A stretch of 64,000 bases of DNA from Microbacterium testaceum (lineage in GTDB: Bacteria; Actinomycetota; Actinomycetes; Actinomycetales; Microbacteriaceae), in assembly GCF_001476655.1 (NCBI RefSeq), contig NZ_LDRT01000019.1, forward strand, positions 1 through 64,000. Direction: 5' to 3'. This document shows positions 1-11,300 of this stretch, piece by piece. The notes under the pieces were generated by a model, which worked only from the letters and a program-made list of their open reading frames with translations, had not been told where the DNA came from and searched no databases. The first letter of the stretch is position 1, and each line of letters opens with the position of its first letter. Made by a program: the position numbers and the translations under genes.

Positions 1-818
1 TCGGGGGCGGGGGAACCCGGCGGCGGGGGAGGGTTGAGCATGTCTTCGATCGGCACGACGACGGAGAGGTCGAAGGCCTTCGTCGCCTTCGGGGCCACGA
101 TGTCGACGGGCTGCGCACCGCCGAGGAATCGCGCGACCTCGTCGATCGGCCGGACGGTCGCCGAGAGGCCGATCCGCTGCGCGGGCTTCTCGAGCAGCGC
201 GTCGAGCCGCTCGAGGCTCACCGCGAGGTGCGCGCCGCGCTTGGTCGCAGCGACCGCGTGCACCTCGTCGATGATGACGGTGTGCACGCCCCGCAACGTC
301 TCGGCCGCCTGGCTCGTCAGCATGAGATAAAGCGACTCGGGGGTCGTGATGAGGATGTCCGGAGGATCGGTCACGAGCTTGCGCCGATCGCTCGAACTCG
401 TGTCGCCGGACCGCACGCCCACGGTCACGCCGGGGACCTGGATGCCGAGGCGTCGGGCCGACTGCCCGATACCGACGAGCGGCGACCGGAGATTGCGCTC
501 CACGTCGACGCCAAGGGCCTTGAGTGGCGAGATGTAGAGGACGCGGGTGTTCGTTGCCGGGGTCTTGGTCGCGGTCTTCTTGCCGCGGCGCGGGGGATCG
601 GCATCCGGTGTCTCGGGGGCCTTTTCGCGGAAGATGCGGTCGATCGCGAAGAGGAAGGCCGAGAGCGTCTTGCCGGACCCGGTCGGGGCGACCACGAGAG
701 CGTTGCGCCCGGACGACACCGATTCCCACGCGCCCTTCTGCGCGTTCGTGGGGGCCGAGAACGCGCCGCGGAACCAGTCCTGCGTCGCAGGACCGAATCT
801 GTCGAGGACGTCAGCCAT
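1..818 (-). CDS. Lhr-type DEAD/DEAH ATP-dependent helicase, N-terminal part (runs off the window)
   Basis: The first 272 residues of a large superfamily 2 helicase are present; the rest lies beyond base 1. Reading from the ATG at 816-818, the protein opens with a Q-motif-like stretch (FSAPTNAQKGAW), then Walker A APTGSGKTLSA, the motif Ia-like YISPLKAL, a TTPESLYLML stretch and the DEVH Walker B box (VIIDEVHAVAATKRGAHL), followed by motif III-like GLSATV. The wording of these motifs, particularly DEVHAVAATKRGAHL, is typical of Lhr (large helicase-related) proteins. These are 3'-5' translocases thought to act in DNA repair or RNA/DNA remodelling; full-length members are about 1500 residues. 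It is divergent from the small gene at 1026, with about 200 bp between them in which I see no further gene. The family is firm; the physiological role is not. Confidence 0.9.
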   Translation of the reverse strand, partial: MADVLDRFGPATQDWFRGAFSAPTNAQKGAWESVSSGRNALVVAPTGSGKTLSAFLFAIDRIFREKAPETPDADPPRRGKKTATKTPATNTRVLYISPLKALGVDVERNLRSPLVGIGQSARRLGIQVPGVTVGVRSGDTSSSDRRKLVTDPPDILITTPESLYLMLTSQAAETLRGVHTVIIDEVHAVAATKRGAHLAVSLERLDALLEKPAQRIGLSATVRPIDEVARFLGGAQPVDIVAPKATKAFDLSVVVPIEDMLNPPPPPGSPAP

Positions 819-1025
819 GCCGACATCCTCTCTCGGACCTCCGACATCGGGCCGGGGTTGACGTTCGCCCGCCGCGGAACGGCCGGGCGGCCGCCTCCAG
901 ACGACACGTTCGTGCCGAGGCCACGCGTGACGCGCCGCCACCGCCCGTGACCTCGGCGGATGGCCTCCCCTCAGCTCCCCCTCGCGGCGGAGGCGGTGAG
1001 GTGCGCGGCGGCCTAGCGTGACCGT

Positions 1026-1325
1026 ATGAACAACGCATCGTCGTCCCGGCGGGCCGCCGTCGCGGTCGTGTCCGTCTCCGTGTGCCTCGGTCTCGCGATC
1101 GGTGCCGCCCTGTGGTTCGGCTCGCAGAACCTCCTCATGGGCGCCACGATCGGTGGCATCCTCGCCCTGCTGTTCGGCGGTTTCGCGGTCTTCACGTTGC
1201 GTCAGGCGCATCCGTCGCAGGGCGGCGCGGGAACCGACGGCGGAGCCGCGATCGTCGGCGGCTTCGGCGACGGCGGCTGCGCGGACGGCGGAGGCGGGGG
1301 TGCCGACGGCGGCGGCGCCTGCTGA
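1026..1325 (+). CDS. Small membrane protein with a Gly/Cys-rich tail
   Basis: The product is 99 residues with no recognised family. Residues 1-9 are polar and basic. Two hydrophobic segments follow (about residues 10-30 and 37-57), each long enough to cross the membrane. The last 40 residues are almost only Gly, Ala and Asp with three cysteines, the last being the terminal residue (GGGAC). A second small gene at 3151-3453, on the other side of the ABC-F gene, has the same plan: basic N-terminus, two hydrophobic segments, and a Gly/Ser/Cys tail ending in Cys. The stop codon lies 2 bp from the convergent ABC-F stop. The low-complexity tail means the frame rests on the hydrophobic segments and the matching neighbour. 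The function is unknown. Confidence 0.65.
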   Translation: MNNASSSRRAAVAVVSVSVCLGLAIGAALWFGSQNLLMGATIGGILALLFGGFAVFTLRQAHPSQGGAGTDGGAAIVGGFGDGGCADGGGGGADGGGAC

Positions 1326-1327
1326 GC

Positions 1328-2923
1328 TCACGGCTCTCGCTCGATGAGCCTCCCGTCCTCCAGCTCCAGTTGGAGGTCAAGGTCCAGACGCCCGAGGAAC
1401 GCGTCGTCATGGCTCACCACCAGGACCGCACCCCGGTACGCCTGGAGCGCGGCGACCAGTTGGTCGACCGTGTCGAGGTCGAGGTTGTTCGTCGGTTCGT
1501 CGAGCACGAGCAGCTGCGGGGGCGGATCGGCCAGCAGCACGCGGGCGAGGGCGACACGGAACCGCTCACCACCCGACAGCGAGCCGACCGGGCGGGTCAC
1601 CGCGTCGCCGCGCACGAGGAACCGTGCCAGTCGATCGCGCACGAGCGCCACGGGAACGCCCGGCGCCGCCGCGCACACGGTGTCGAGGACGGATGCCGTG
1701 TCGTCGAGGCCGTCGAGACGCTGCGGCAGGTAGCCGACGTGCTCGACGCTCGCTCGGGCATGGATCGGCCCCGCGGGGTCCACGGCGCGGACGAGGCTCT
1801 CGAGAAGCGTCGTCTTGCCGATGCCGTTGCGACCCACCAGCGCGACGCGCTCGCGACCCGTGACGATCCACTCGCGCTCCTCGTCGCCGAGCGTCAGGAT
1901 CCGCCGTCCGGCTGCGTTCCCCGGATCGGGCAGGTCGATGCGCACCACGTCGTCGTCGCGCACGCGGGCTGACGCCTCGTCGAGCGCGGCGCGCGCGGCA
2001 TCCTCTTTCCCTTTCATCTCGATGCTCAGCCGCCCCGCGCTCACCTGCGCCGCGTTGGCGCGACCCCCCGCGATGATCTTCGGGACCCTCTTCTCGACCT
2101 TCGCCTTCTGCGCGACGCGGGATCGGGCGGCGAGCTTGTCGTACGACTCGATGCGCTGTCGCCGCTCGCGCCGCAGCGATTGGACCGCGTCGCGTTCGGC
2201 GCGCACGGCGGCCTCCTGCTCCGCGTCGCGGTGCGCGCGCCACACGCTGTAGGGGCCGCCGACGACGCTGAGGCTCTGGCCGTAGAGCTCGGCGGTGGCA
2301 TCCATCAGCTCGAGCAGACCGACGTCGTGACTGACGATGACCAGCGTGCCGGGCCAGCTCTGAACGAGCTCGCTCACGCGCGCCCGGGCGTCGCGGTCGA
2401 GGTCGTTGGTCGGTTCGTCGAGGAGCGTGATGTCGGCCGCGCGGGCGCGGAGCCCGACGAGCGCGGTCAGCATCGTCTCCCCTCCCGAGAGCTCCCCGAC
2501 GGTGCGGTCCAGGGCATCGGATGCCAGGCCCGCCTCGGCGAGCAGGGCGTGGGCGCGCGCCTCGACGTCCCAGTCGTCGCCGACCGCGTCGAAATGGTGC
2601 GGCGCCACGTCGCCCGACTCGATGGCGCGCAGGGCGGTCAGTGCCGTCTCGACGCCGAGGAGTGCCGAGACGGGTCGGTGCGGATCCGCCGCGAGACGCT
2701 GCGGGAGCATGACGACGTCACCGGATGCCGAGACCGTGCCGGAGGTGGGGGCGAGGTGCCCCGAGGCTAAGCGCAGGAGCGTGGACTTGCCGGCGCCGTT
2801 TCGGCCGACGAGACCGGTGCGGCCCCGGCCGAGGGCGCCGGAGACCTCGTCGAGGGCGACGGTTCCGTCGGGCCAGACGAGGCGGACGCGGTCAAAGACG
2901 AGGGAAGGGGAAACAGTTGACAT
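1328..2923 (-). CDS. ABC-F family ATPase
   Basis: This 531-residue protein has two ABC ATPase domains and no membrane segment, the ABC-F layout. The first domain has Walker A GRNGAGKST near residue 40, signature LSGGE, and Walker B LLDEPTNDLD. The second has GRNGIGKTT, LSGGERFRVALARVLL and LVLDEPTNNLD. Between them is a charged helical linker (about residues 220-310, rich in Arg, Glu and Lys), matching the P-site tRNA interaction motif region of ABC-F factors. ABC-F proteins bind the ribosomal E site and either resolve stalls or protect against 50S antibiotics; the sequence does not show which applies here. The 227-bp upstream region holds a possible short leader peptide (3009-3050). The gene is convergent with the gene at 1026 (2 bp between stops). 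Confidence 0.9.
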   Translation of the reverse strand: MSTVSPSLVFDRVRLVWPDGTVALDEVSGALGRGRTGLVGRNGAGKSTLLRLASGHLAPTSGTVSASGDVVMLPQRLAADPHRPVSALLGVETALTALRAIESGDVAPHHFDAVGDDWDVEARAHALLAEAGLASDALDRTVGELSGGETMLTALVGLRARAADITLLDEPTNDLDRDARARVSELVQSWPGTLVIVSHDVGLLELMDATAELYGQSLSVVGGPYSVWRAHRDAEQEAAVRAERDAVQSLRRERRQRIESYDKLAARSRVAQKAKVEKRVPKIIAGGRANAAQVSAGRLSIEMKGKEDAARAALDEASARVRDDDVVRIDLPDPGNAAGRRILTLGDEEREWIVTGRERVALVGRNGIGKTTLLESLVRAVDPAGPIHARASVEHVGYLPQRLDGLDDTASVLDTVCAAAPGVPVALVRDRLARFLVRGDAVTRPVGSLSGGERFRVALARVLLADPPPQLLVLDEPTNNLDLDTVDQLVAALQAYRGAVLVVSHDDAFLGRLDLDLQLELEDGRLIEREP

Positions 2924-3008
2924 GACGGAACTCCGGGAACGCGGGATGCGCGGACACCGGACCCGTCCGCGTCAGCGGAGGGCGGCCGAGAAACGGCGGG
3001 TCGACGGG

Positions 3009-3050
3009 TCAGCGCGCGGACAGGGGCGCGGAAGCGTCGACGTTCTTCAC
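3009..3050 (-). promoter_or_regulatory. Possible leader peptide of the ABC-F gene
   Basis: Upstream of the ABC-F start, on the same strand, is a 13-codon reading frame (GTG start at 3050, stop 3009-3011; peptide MKNVDASAPLSAR). A GAGG sits 9 nt before its start. Immediately after, an 8-bp inverted repeat (3003-3010 with 2960-2967) lies between the frame and the ABC-F start. Many ABC-F antibiotic-response genes are controlled by ribosome stalling on a short leader peptide, so the arrangement is suggestive. A frame this short could easily occur by chance. Confidence 0.3.
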
Positions 3051-3150
3051 CGGAGGAGACCTCGTTCTCGGGGACAGGGCTGTCCACGTTAGCGGACTCG
3101 GGGTCGATGCGGAACCCCTGCGAACCGGTCGCCGTGGTTACGATGTCGGC

Positions 3151-3453
3151 GTGGTCACCTCCGCGCCTCTCGACCGTCAGCGAGCAGACGCTCGTCGGCG
3201 TCGGCTCCTGTTCGCGTGGGCGGTGACGTTCCCCGCGTGGGTGGTCGCGTTGCTCGTCGTCGGCATCTTCCTCGGCGACGTCGTGGGCGGCCTGCGCACC
3301 GGTGCGCTCTTGGGTGCTGTCATGGCCGCGGTGGGCTCGATCCCTCCCGGTCGAGGCGGCGGCTCCGTGTCGTCGTCTCCCTACGTCGACAGCGGCCCCG
3401 CGTCGGACGCCTCGTGCGGCGACAGCGGGGGAGGCGACAGCTCGCACTGCTGA
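3151..3453 (+). CDS. Small membrane protein with a Gly/Ser/Cys tail
   Basis: The product is 100 residues from a GTG start. A basic N-terminus (about 18 residues) is followed by two hydrophobic segments (roughly residues 21-41 and 48-64). The hydrophilic tail is rich in Ser, Gly and Asp, carries a cysteine in SCGDSGGG, and ends SSHC. It shares its architecture, though little exact sequence, with the 99-residue product at 1026-1325 across the ABC-F gene. It is divergent from the ABC-F gene and ends 1 bp before the convergent esterase stop. No family is recognised; a membrane location is the only supported statement. Confidence 0.6.
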   Translation: MVTSAPLDRQRADARRRRLLFAWAVTFPAWVVALLVVGIFLGDVVGGLRTGALLGAVMAAVGSIPPGRGGGSVSSSPYVDSGPASDASCGDSGGGDSSHC

Positions 3454-3454
3454 G

Positions 3455-4117
3455 TCATTCCGCCGCCTCGCGGCCCGCGAGGCGCGCGTCGAGGAAGGCG
3501 CGGACGTCGTCGAGTTCGGCCTGCGAGATCGAGTGCGTCAGCCCCGGGTAGACCCGACCGCTCAGCTCGCTGTGCCCGGGGAGCCACTGCGCCGTCGCGT
3601 CGATCAGGGGCGTCGGGATGACGTCGTCCGCCGCGCCACGCCCCCAGAACACCGGGGGACGACGTTCGGCGAGGACGGCGTCCCCGGGGAGTTCGCCCCC
3701 TGCCGCGTAACCGGCCAGCACCACGACGAACGACACCGCCTCGGGGTCGACCCGCAGCGTCTGGAGGGCGACCGCGCCGCCCTGCGAGAAGCCGAGCAGT
3801 CCGACGGGCGCCGTGCCCGCGGCATCTTGCATCCAGGCGAGCACGGACTCCGCCGCGCGGGTGACGGCGTCCGGATCGCGTCCGTTCAGCCCCTCGATGG
3901 GGTACCACGAAGCCCCGGGCATGGGCCAGGGCGGGGTGAGCGGGGCGCGCAGACTCGCGATCACGTAGTCGGCGGGGAGGTACGGGGTGAGCCCGAACAG
4001 ATCGTGCTCGTCGGAGCCGTATCCGTGGAGGAGGAGCAGGACTGGGCGATCCCCGCGTTCGTGCGCAGGCACGGACCACCGGACGAGGGCGGGATCGAGG
4101 GAGAGGGGCGTGCTCAT
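3455..4117 (-). CDS. Phospholipase/carboxylesterase-family alpha/beta hydrolase
   Basis: This is a 220-residue soluble alpha/beta hydrolase. The oxyanion region LLLHGYGSDEHDL is near residue 30. The nucleophile elbow GFSQGG has Ser111. An acid candidate (ADDVIP) lies near residue 164 and the catalytic His in GLTHSIS near residue 196. GFSQGG together with HGYGSDEHD matches the YpfH/carboxylesterase 2 group, which hydrolyses short-chain esters; the substrate cannot be read from sequence. The ATG at 4115-4117 gives the usual family length. A longer frame reads upstream, but it lies antisense to the DUF4916 gene and adds no conserved sequence. Confidence 0.85.
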   Translation of the reverse strand: MSTPLSLDPALVRWSVPAHERGDRPVLLLLHGYGSDEHDLFGLTPYLPADYVIASLRAPLTPPWPMPGASWYPIEGLNGRDPDAVTRAAESVLAWMQDAAGTAPVGLLGFSQGGAVALQTLRVDPEAVSFVVVLAGYAAGGELPGDAVLAERRPPVFWGRGAADDVIPTPLIDATAQWLPGHSELSGRVYPGLTHSISQAELDDVRAFLDARLAGREAAE

Positions 4118-4363
4118 GCGGCCATTGTGGCAAAGGCCTCCGACATCCGGCTCCTCGGGGCGGTGAGCCCCGGCCGCGGAAGGAGGACCCGGCGCGGGAG
4201 GACGTCCCGCCGGGCAGATCCCCTCCCGTCCCGGAATCCCCTCCCGTCGCGCGGGCCGATCCGCCGCCTCTGCGCGCGTCGACCCGCTGCGTTCTCGGAG
4301 GCCGACCCGCCGCGACCGCGCGGACACGCGGCATCGGCGGCGGACGGTTGGTATACAGGGAGC

Positions 4364-4978
4364 ATGGCTGTCCGCACACCCGACCCCGAACCCGGCGACA
4401 ACGGCGAAGAGCGCGAGCCGCTGTCCGGCCCCTTCTCGGGCGCACCCGGCGGCCCGAACACCAACCCGGGGTGGCTCAGCGAGGTCGAACTCGCCGAGGC
4501 ACGGCGACGTCTCCCCATGCTCTACGTCGAGGCGCTGCCGGTACGCACCGACGGCATGGGCATGGTGACGCAGGTCGGCATCCTGTTGCGGGCGACCCCG
4601 CTCGGCGAGATGACCCGCACCCTCGTCTCGGGGCGCGTGCGGTACGGCGAGACCGTGCGCGACGCGCTGTTCCGCCACGTCGAGAACGACCTCGGGCCCA
4701 TGGCCTTCCCCCTGCTCCCGCCGCAGCCGGCGCCGTTCACGGTGGCCGAGTACTTCCCGCTCCCGGGCGTCAGCGCGTTCCACGACGACCGGCAGCACGC
4801 CGTCGCCCTCGCGTACGTCGTTCCCGTGACCGGCACGTGCGAACCGCGTCAGGACGCGCTCGAGGTCACGTGGCTGTCGCCGGAGGAGGCGGCCTCCGAT
4901 GCGCTCGCCGCCGAGATGGAGGGCGGCCGCGGCACCCTCGTCCGGCAGGGCCTCGCCTCGGTGGGCGCGCTACGCTGA
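4364..4978 (+). CDS. DUF4916 (NUDIX-like) protein
   Basis: The protein has 204 residues. After a 35-residue acidic and Pro/Gly-rich N-terminus comes a conserved block starting GWLSEVELAEARRRLPMLYV. It continues through LVSGRVRYGETVRDALFRHV and PFTVAEYFPLPGVSAFHDDR to the C-terminal LTWL-type segment (VTWLSPEEAASDALAAEM). I recognise this as the actinobacterial DUF4916 family, which adopts a NUDIX-hydrolase-like fold. The canonical NUDIX box is not obvious, so hydrolase activity is uncertain. The start ATG is preceded by a GGGAG-like site. It is divergent from the esterase and upstream of the M3 peptidase. Confidence 0.8.
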   Translation: MAVRTPDPEPGDNGEEREPLSGPFSGAPGGPNTNPGWLSEVELAEARRRLPMLYVEALPVRTDGMGMVTQVGILLRATPLGEMTRTLVSGRVRYGETVRDALFRHVENDLGPMAFPLLPPQPAPFTVAEYFPLPGVSAFHDDRQHAVALAYVVPVTGTCEPRQDALEVTWLSPEEAASDALAAEMEGGRGTLVRQGLASVGALR

Positions 4979-5064
4979 CGCGTCCCCTCCTGCACCGTTC
5001 GGGATTCCCGGCGGCTGTCCCCCGGACGTTGCCCGGTGTCGGAGACCCTGCCTAGGGTCGGAGG

Positions 5065-6987
<1,923 letters not shown>

Positions 6988-6990
6988 GAC

Positions 6991-7043
6991 GCCGAGGGGC
7001 ACGGCATCCATCCCGATCAGGACGGATGCCGTGGGCCCTCGGC
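6991..7043 (+). terminator. Hairpin terminator after the M3 peptidase
   Basis: This is a long inverted repeat. The arm 6991-7009 pairs with 7024-7043, apart from a small internal bulge, around a 14-nt loop, starting 3 bp after the peptidase stop codon. There is no T-run, as is common in actinobacterial terminators. Each arm carries one copy of the GGATGCC/GGCATCC 7-mer. Because the gene at 7152 ends on the opposite strand, it may serve both directions. Confidence 0.7.
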
Positions 7044-7151
7044 CGTGTCTCGACACGGGTCGAGCGGTGTCGCTGGGAGACCGCGGCGTGATCGCGGGGC
7101 GGCATGTGCCGCGTCGTCCGCGGATGCCGGGCGCGCGACGTCGGGCTCAGC

Positions 7152-8279
7152 TCACGCGGTCGTCTCGCGCGCGATCGCCGCGACGAACGCGTCGATGTCG
7201 TCTTCGGTGGTGTCGAACGAGCACATCCACCGCACCTCGCGGCGCAGCTCGTCCTCCCCACCGCCACTCGAATCATCGCTGTCGCGCTGATCCGAGCCTC
7301 CGTCGGCGGGGCCCCAATCGTAGAAGCGGAAGCTCGCGCGCAGCCGGTCGGCGACCCCGACGGGAAGGATCGCGAAGACGCCGTTGGCCTGGGTGGGCTG
7401 CGTGAACTCCACGCCCTGGATCGAGCCGTCGGCGAGGCCCGCCTCGACGCCCGCGCGCAGGCGCTGGGCCATCGCGTTCGAGTGACGCGCGTTGCGCAGC
7501 CACAGGTCGTCCTCGAGCAGGGCGACGAGCTGCGCCGAGACGAAGCGCATCTTGCTCGAGAGCTGCATGTCCAGCTTGCGCAGGTAGGTCAGCCCCGTCG
7601 AGGCCTCGGGGTCCAGCACGACGATGGCCTCGCCGATCATCGCGCCGTTCTTCGTGCCTCCGAAGCTCAGCACGTCGACGCCGGCGTCGCGGGTGAAGGC
7701 CCGCAGCGGCACGTCGAGCGCCGCGGCGGCATTCGAGATGCGGGCGCCGTCCATGTGCAGGCGCATGCCGTGCCCGTGGGCGTGGTCGGCCAGCGCGCGG
7801 ATCTCGTCGACGGTGTACAGCGTGCCGAGCTCGGTCGACTGCGTGATCGACACCACCAGCGGCTGTGCGCGGTGCTCGTCGCCCCAGCCCCACGCCTCGC
7901 GGTCGACGAGCTCGGGGGTGAGCTTGCCGTCGTCGGTGGGGACCGTCAGCAGCTTGATGCCGCCGACGCGCTCGGGGGCTCCGCCCTCGTCGACGTTGAT
8001 GTGCGCGGTGGATGCCGAGATCACGGCGCCCCAGCGGGGGAGCATCGACTGCAGGCCGACGACGTTCGCGCCCGTGCCGTTGAACACGGGATAGGCCTCG
8101 ACCCCCTCGCCCAGCAGCGAGACGAACAGCTCCTGCAAGCGCGCGGTGTAGACGTCTTCGCCGTAGGCGACCTGGTGGCCCTCGTTGGCCGCGGCGATCG
8201 CGGCGAGGACGTCGGGGTGGATGCCGGAATAGTTGTCGGAGGCGAAGCCGCGCACCGACGTGTCGTGGAGGGAAGTCAC
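7152..8279 (-). CDS. Low-specificity L-threonine aldolase family protein
   Basis: This is a 375-residue PLP enzyme of the threonine aldolase/beta-eliminating lyase family, which cleaves L-threonine or L-allo-threonine to glycine and acetaldehyde. Recognisable features are the N-terminal GFASDNYSGIHPDVL, PVFNGTGANVVGL, the STAHINVDEGGAPE substrate/PLP region, LHMDGARISNAA (PLP-contacting Asp), and the Schiff-base Lys210 in SFGGTKNGAM. The GTG at 8277-8279 is chosen because family similarity begins within a few residues and a GGTGGGG ribosome-binding site precedes it. An Asp/Ser/Gly-rich insert near the C-terminus (around residues 335-350) is unusual. It is divergent from the SNF2 helicase with about 100 bp between them. 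Confidence 0.9.
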   Translation of the reverse strand: MTSLHDTSVRGFASDNYSGIHPDVLAAIAAANEGHQVAYGEDVYTARLQELFVSLLGEGVEAYPVFNGTGANVVGLQSMLPRWGAVISASTAHINVDEGGAPERVGGIKLLTVPTDDGKLTPELVDREAWGWGDEHRAQPLVVSITQSTELGTLYTVDEIRALADHAHGHGMRLHMDGARISNAAAALDVPLRAFTRDAGVDVLSFGGTKNGAMIGEAIVVLDPEASTGLTYLRKLDMQLSSKMRFVSAQLVALLEDDLWLRNARHSNAMAQRLRAGVEAGLADGSIQGVEFTQPTQANGVFAILPVGVADRLRASFRFYDWGPADGGSDQRDSDDSSGGGEDELRREVRWMCSFDTTEDDIDAFVAAIARETTA

Positions 8280-8381
8280 CCCACCAGCGTAACTTTTCCC
8301 GGCTCCTCCCCAGGGGTGATCTCCTCCACAGAACGCCCCCGGACACGACGGGGTGTCGGTGCCCCCGGCGACAATGGGGGG

Positions 8382-11300
8382 ATGAGGTTGGATCCCGAAG
8401 CGCTCAGCATCGCCGGCGAGATGTTCTCGTCGTCCGCGATGATCCGCGCCGATCGCCTCCTCGTCTACGGCTCCGTCGAGGTGGGAGACGCGAGGGCGGT
8501 CGGTGACATGCTCGTGGTGACGGCGCAGTCCTTCGGCGCGGCCGGCTACGAGCACCTCGAGCTGCAGGTCGCCGCCGACTTCTCCCGCCTCTCCGGGTGG
8601 TGTTCCTGCGGTCGCGGCCCCGAGTGCGAGCACTCGTGCGCGGCGGCGCTCGTCCTCCTCGACCGGCTGATCTCCGCCGGTCGTCCGCCACGCCCCGAGT
8701 GGCAGCGTTCGCTCGACGAGCTGTTCGCGGCCGCGCCTCCCGCCGACGACGAGGCGCCGTTCGACCTGTGCCTCTTCCTATCCGTCCGGCGGGGCGGCGG
8801 TCGAGGGTACGGAACCGCCTTGACCCTCACCGCGCGGCCCGGGGTGCGCGGCACACGCGGCACCTGGATCAAGGGGCGCGCGGGCTGGTCGGCCCTCGCG
8901 GCCCTCCCCGCCGATCCGCGCGCTCGCGCCGCCCTCGACAGCCTCGGCCGGTTGGGGCGGTACGGCGCCGGTGCGTACCTCTCCGACGAATGGATGCCGC
9001 TGTCCGCCGTGCCCCCGCACTCGCTGTGGCTGCAGCTCGACGCCGTGGTGGCAGCGGGGGTGCCGCTGGTGTCGGGATCCGGCGCGCACCATCCCGTGCG
9101 GATCCTCGAGGAGCCGGTGGCGGCCGCGGTGACGCTGGACCGGCGGGGCAGCACGCTCCACGTGCGCGGGGGTGTCCAGGGCGTCGACGAGGTCACCGCG
9201 GTCCTGCCCTCGTGGGTGGTCGGCGAGCCGGCGGTCGCCGTGGCCTTCGTGGCCGATCGCGACGGCGCCGACGAGCGCATCACCCTCGCGCGGCTGTCCG
9301 TTCCCGTGTCGGGCCCCGTGCGCGGGTTGCTGGCGCGGCCGGGCGCTCTCACGATCGACGAGGGCGGGACTCCGACCTTCTTGCGGGACTATCTACCCCG
9401 CCTTCAGCTGGAGGCCCCGGTGGCGTCCCCGAGGGGCACCGTCGACGTGCCGCCCCCGCCCCTCCCGGTGCTCGAGCTGCTCGTCGAGCATCGAGACGGG
9501 TCGACGTTCCTCTCCACGCGATGGGACCGGTCGCCGACGCGGGGGCGTCGCCATGGCGAGCACGAAAGAGCGGTCTGGAGCACGGTCGAGCCCCTCGCCG
9601 CCGAGATGCGCATCGGGATCCCCGCTCCCTTCCCGACGGGTGCCGCCCCGGCGCGAGCACTCAGCGCCGGCGACGCAGCGCTGCTCGTGGCGGAGGGGCT
9701 GCCCCGGCTGCGGTCGCTCGCGCACGTCCGCGTGCAGACCAGCGGAGATGATCCCGTCTACCGGGTGTCGGAGGACGCCCCGGTCATCCAGCTGAGCACG
9801 GGCGACGACGACGGCAGCGACTGGTTCGACCTGCACGCCCGCGTCACCGTCGGCGACGTCGAGGTGGAGTTCACGTCTCTCTACACGGCCCTGGCGCTGG
9901 GCGATCGCGTGCTGTTCCTCGGCGAGGGCGCCTACGTCCGACTCGACACTCCCGAGTTCGACCGACTCCGCGCGGTGATCGATGAGGCGCGCACGCTCGC
10001 CGACCGCCCCGGCGCCGACCTGTCCGTCAACCGCTACAACGTGGGCCTGTGGGACGACCTGTCCGAACTCGGCATGGTCGCCGCGCACGAGGCGGAGTGG
10101 TGGCTGCGCGTCCGCGGTCTGACCGACGACGTCGCCCTCGAGCCGGTCGATCCACCGGCCGGGCTTCGCGCGACCCTGCGCGACTACCAGCGCACCGGTC
10201 TCGATTGGCTGCACTTCCTCCGGGTGCACGGGCTCGGCGGCATCCTGGCCGACGACATGGGCCTCGGAAAGACCGTGCAGACCATCGCGATGATGGAGGC
10301 CGCTCGTGCCGCCGATCCGGCGATGGCCCCCTTCCTGATCGTCGCGCCGACCAGCGTCGTGGGCAACTGGGCGCGCGAGTGCGCGACTTTCGCCCCGGAG
10401 CTCGAGGTGCGCACCGTCTCGGCCACGCGCGCGAGACGGTCGTCGGGCATCGCCGAGGAGGCCGCCGGCGCGCACGTCGTCGTGACGAGCTACGCCCTGT
10501 TCCGTCTGGAGCAGGAGCAGTACGCCGAGGTCGCGTGGTCGGGGCTCGTCCTCGACGAGGCGCAGCAGATCAAGAACCCCGCCTCGAGGGGCTATCGCGC
10601 GGCGCGCAGCCTCGCGGTGCCCTTCACGCTCGTCATCACGGGCACACCCATGGAGAACAACCTGCTCGAGCTGTGGGCGCTGATGTCGCTCGTGGCGCCG
10701 GGGCTCCTCGGCACGAGGGAGTCCTTCACCGAGCTCTACCGCACCCCCATCGAGAAGCACTCCGATCGCGCGCGGCTCGATCTTCTGCGTCGCCGTATCC
10801 GGCCCTTCCTCCTGCGCCGCACGAAGGAGCTCGTGGCATCCGAGCTCCCGCCCAAGCAGGAGACCGTCGTCGCGGTCGAGCTGCACCCCGCCCACCGCAA
10901 GCTCTACGATCGACGCTTCCACCGCGAGCGGCAGCGCCTGCTCGGTCTGCTCGACGACGATGCCGACGGCAACAGGTTCGCGATCTTCCGGTCGTTGACG
11001 ATGCTGCGCCAGCTGGCGCTCGATCCCTCCCTCGTCGACGAGGGGGAAGCTCCCTCGGCCAAGCTCGACGCCCTGGAGGAACTCCTCATCGAGGCGGCGG
11101 TCGAGGGGCACCGCGTCCTCGTGCTGAGTCAGTTCACGCGGTTCCTCCGTGCGGCTCGCCAGCGCGCGACCGACGCAGGACTCGCGTCGGGCTATCTCGA
11201 CGGCGCGACGGTCGATCGTCAGGCGGTGATCGACGGCTTCCGCGAGGGAGATGACCCCGTGTTCTTCGTCTCGCTCAAAGCGGGCGGGGTCGGCCTCAAC

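Noticed and set aside
7104-8381. N-terminal extension of the SNF2 helicase
   Set aside because: It is antisense to the threonine aldolase gene; conserved sequence begins at the ATG at 8382.
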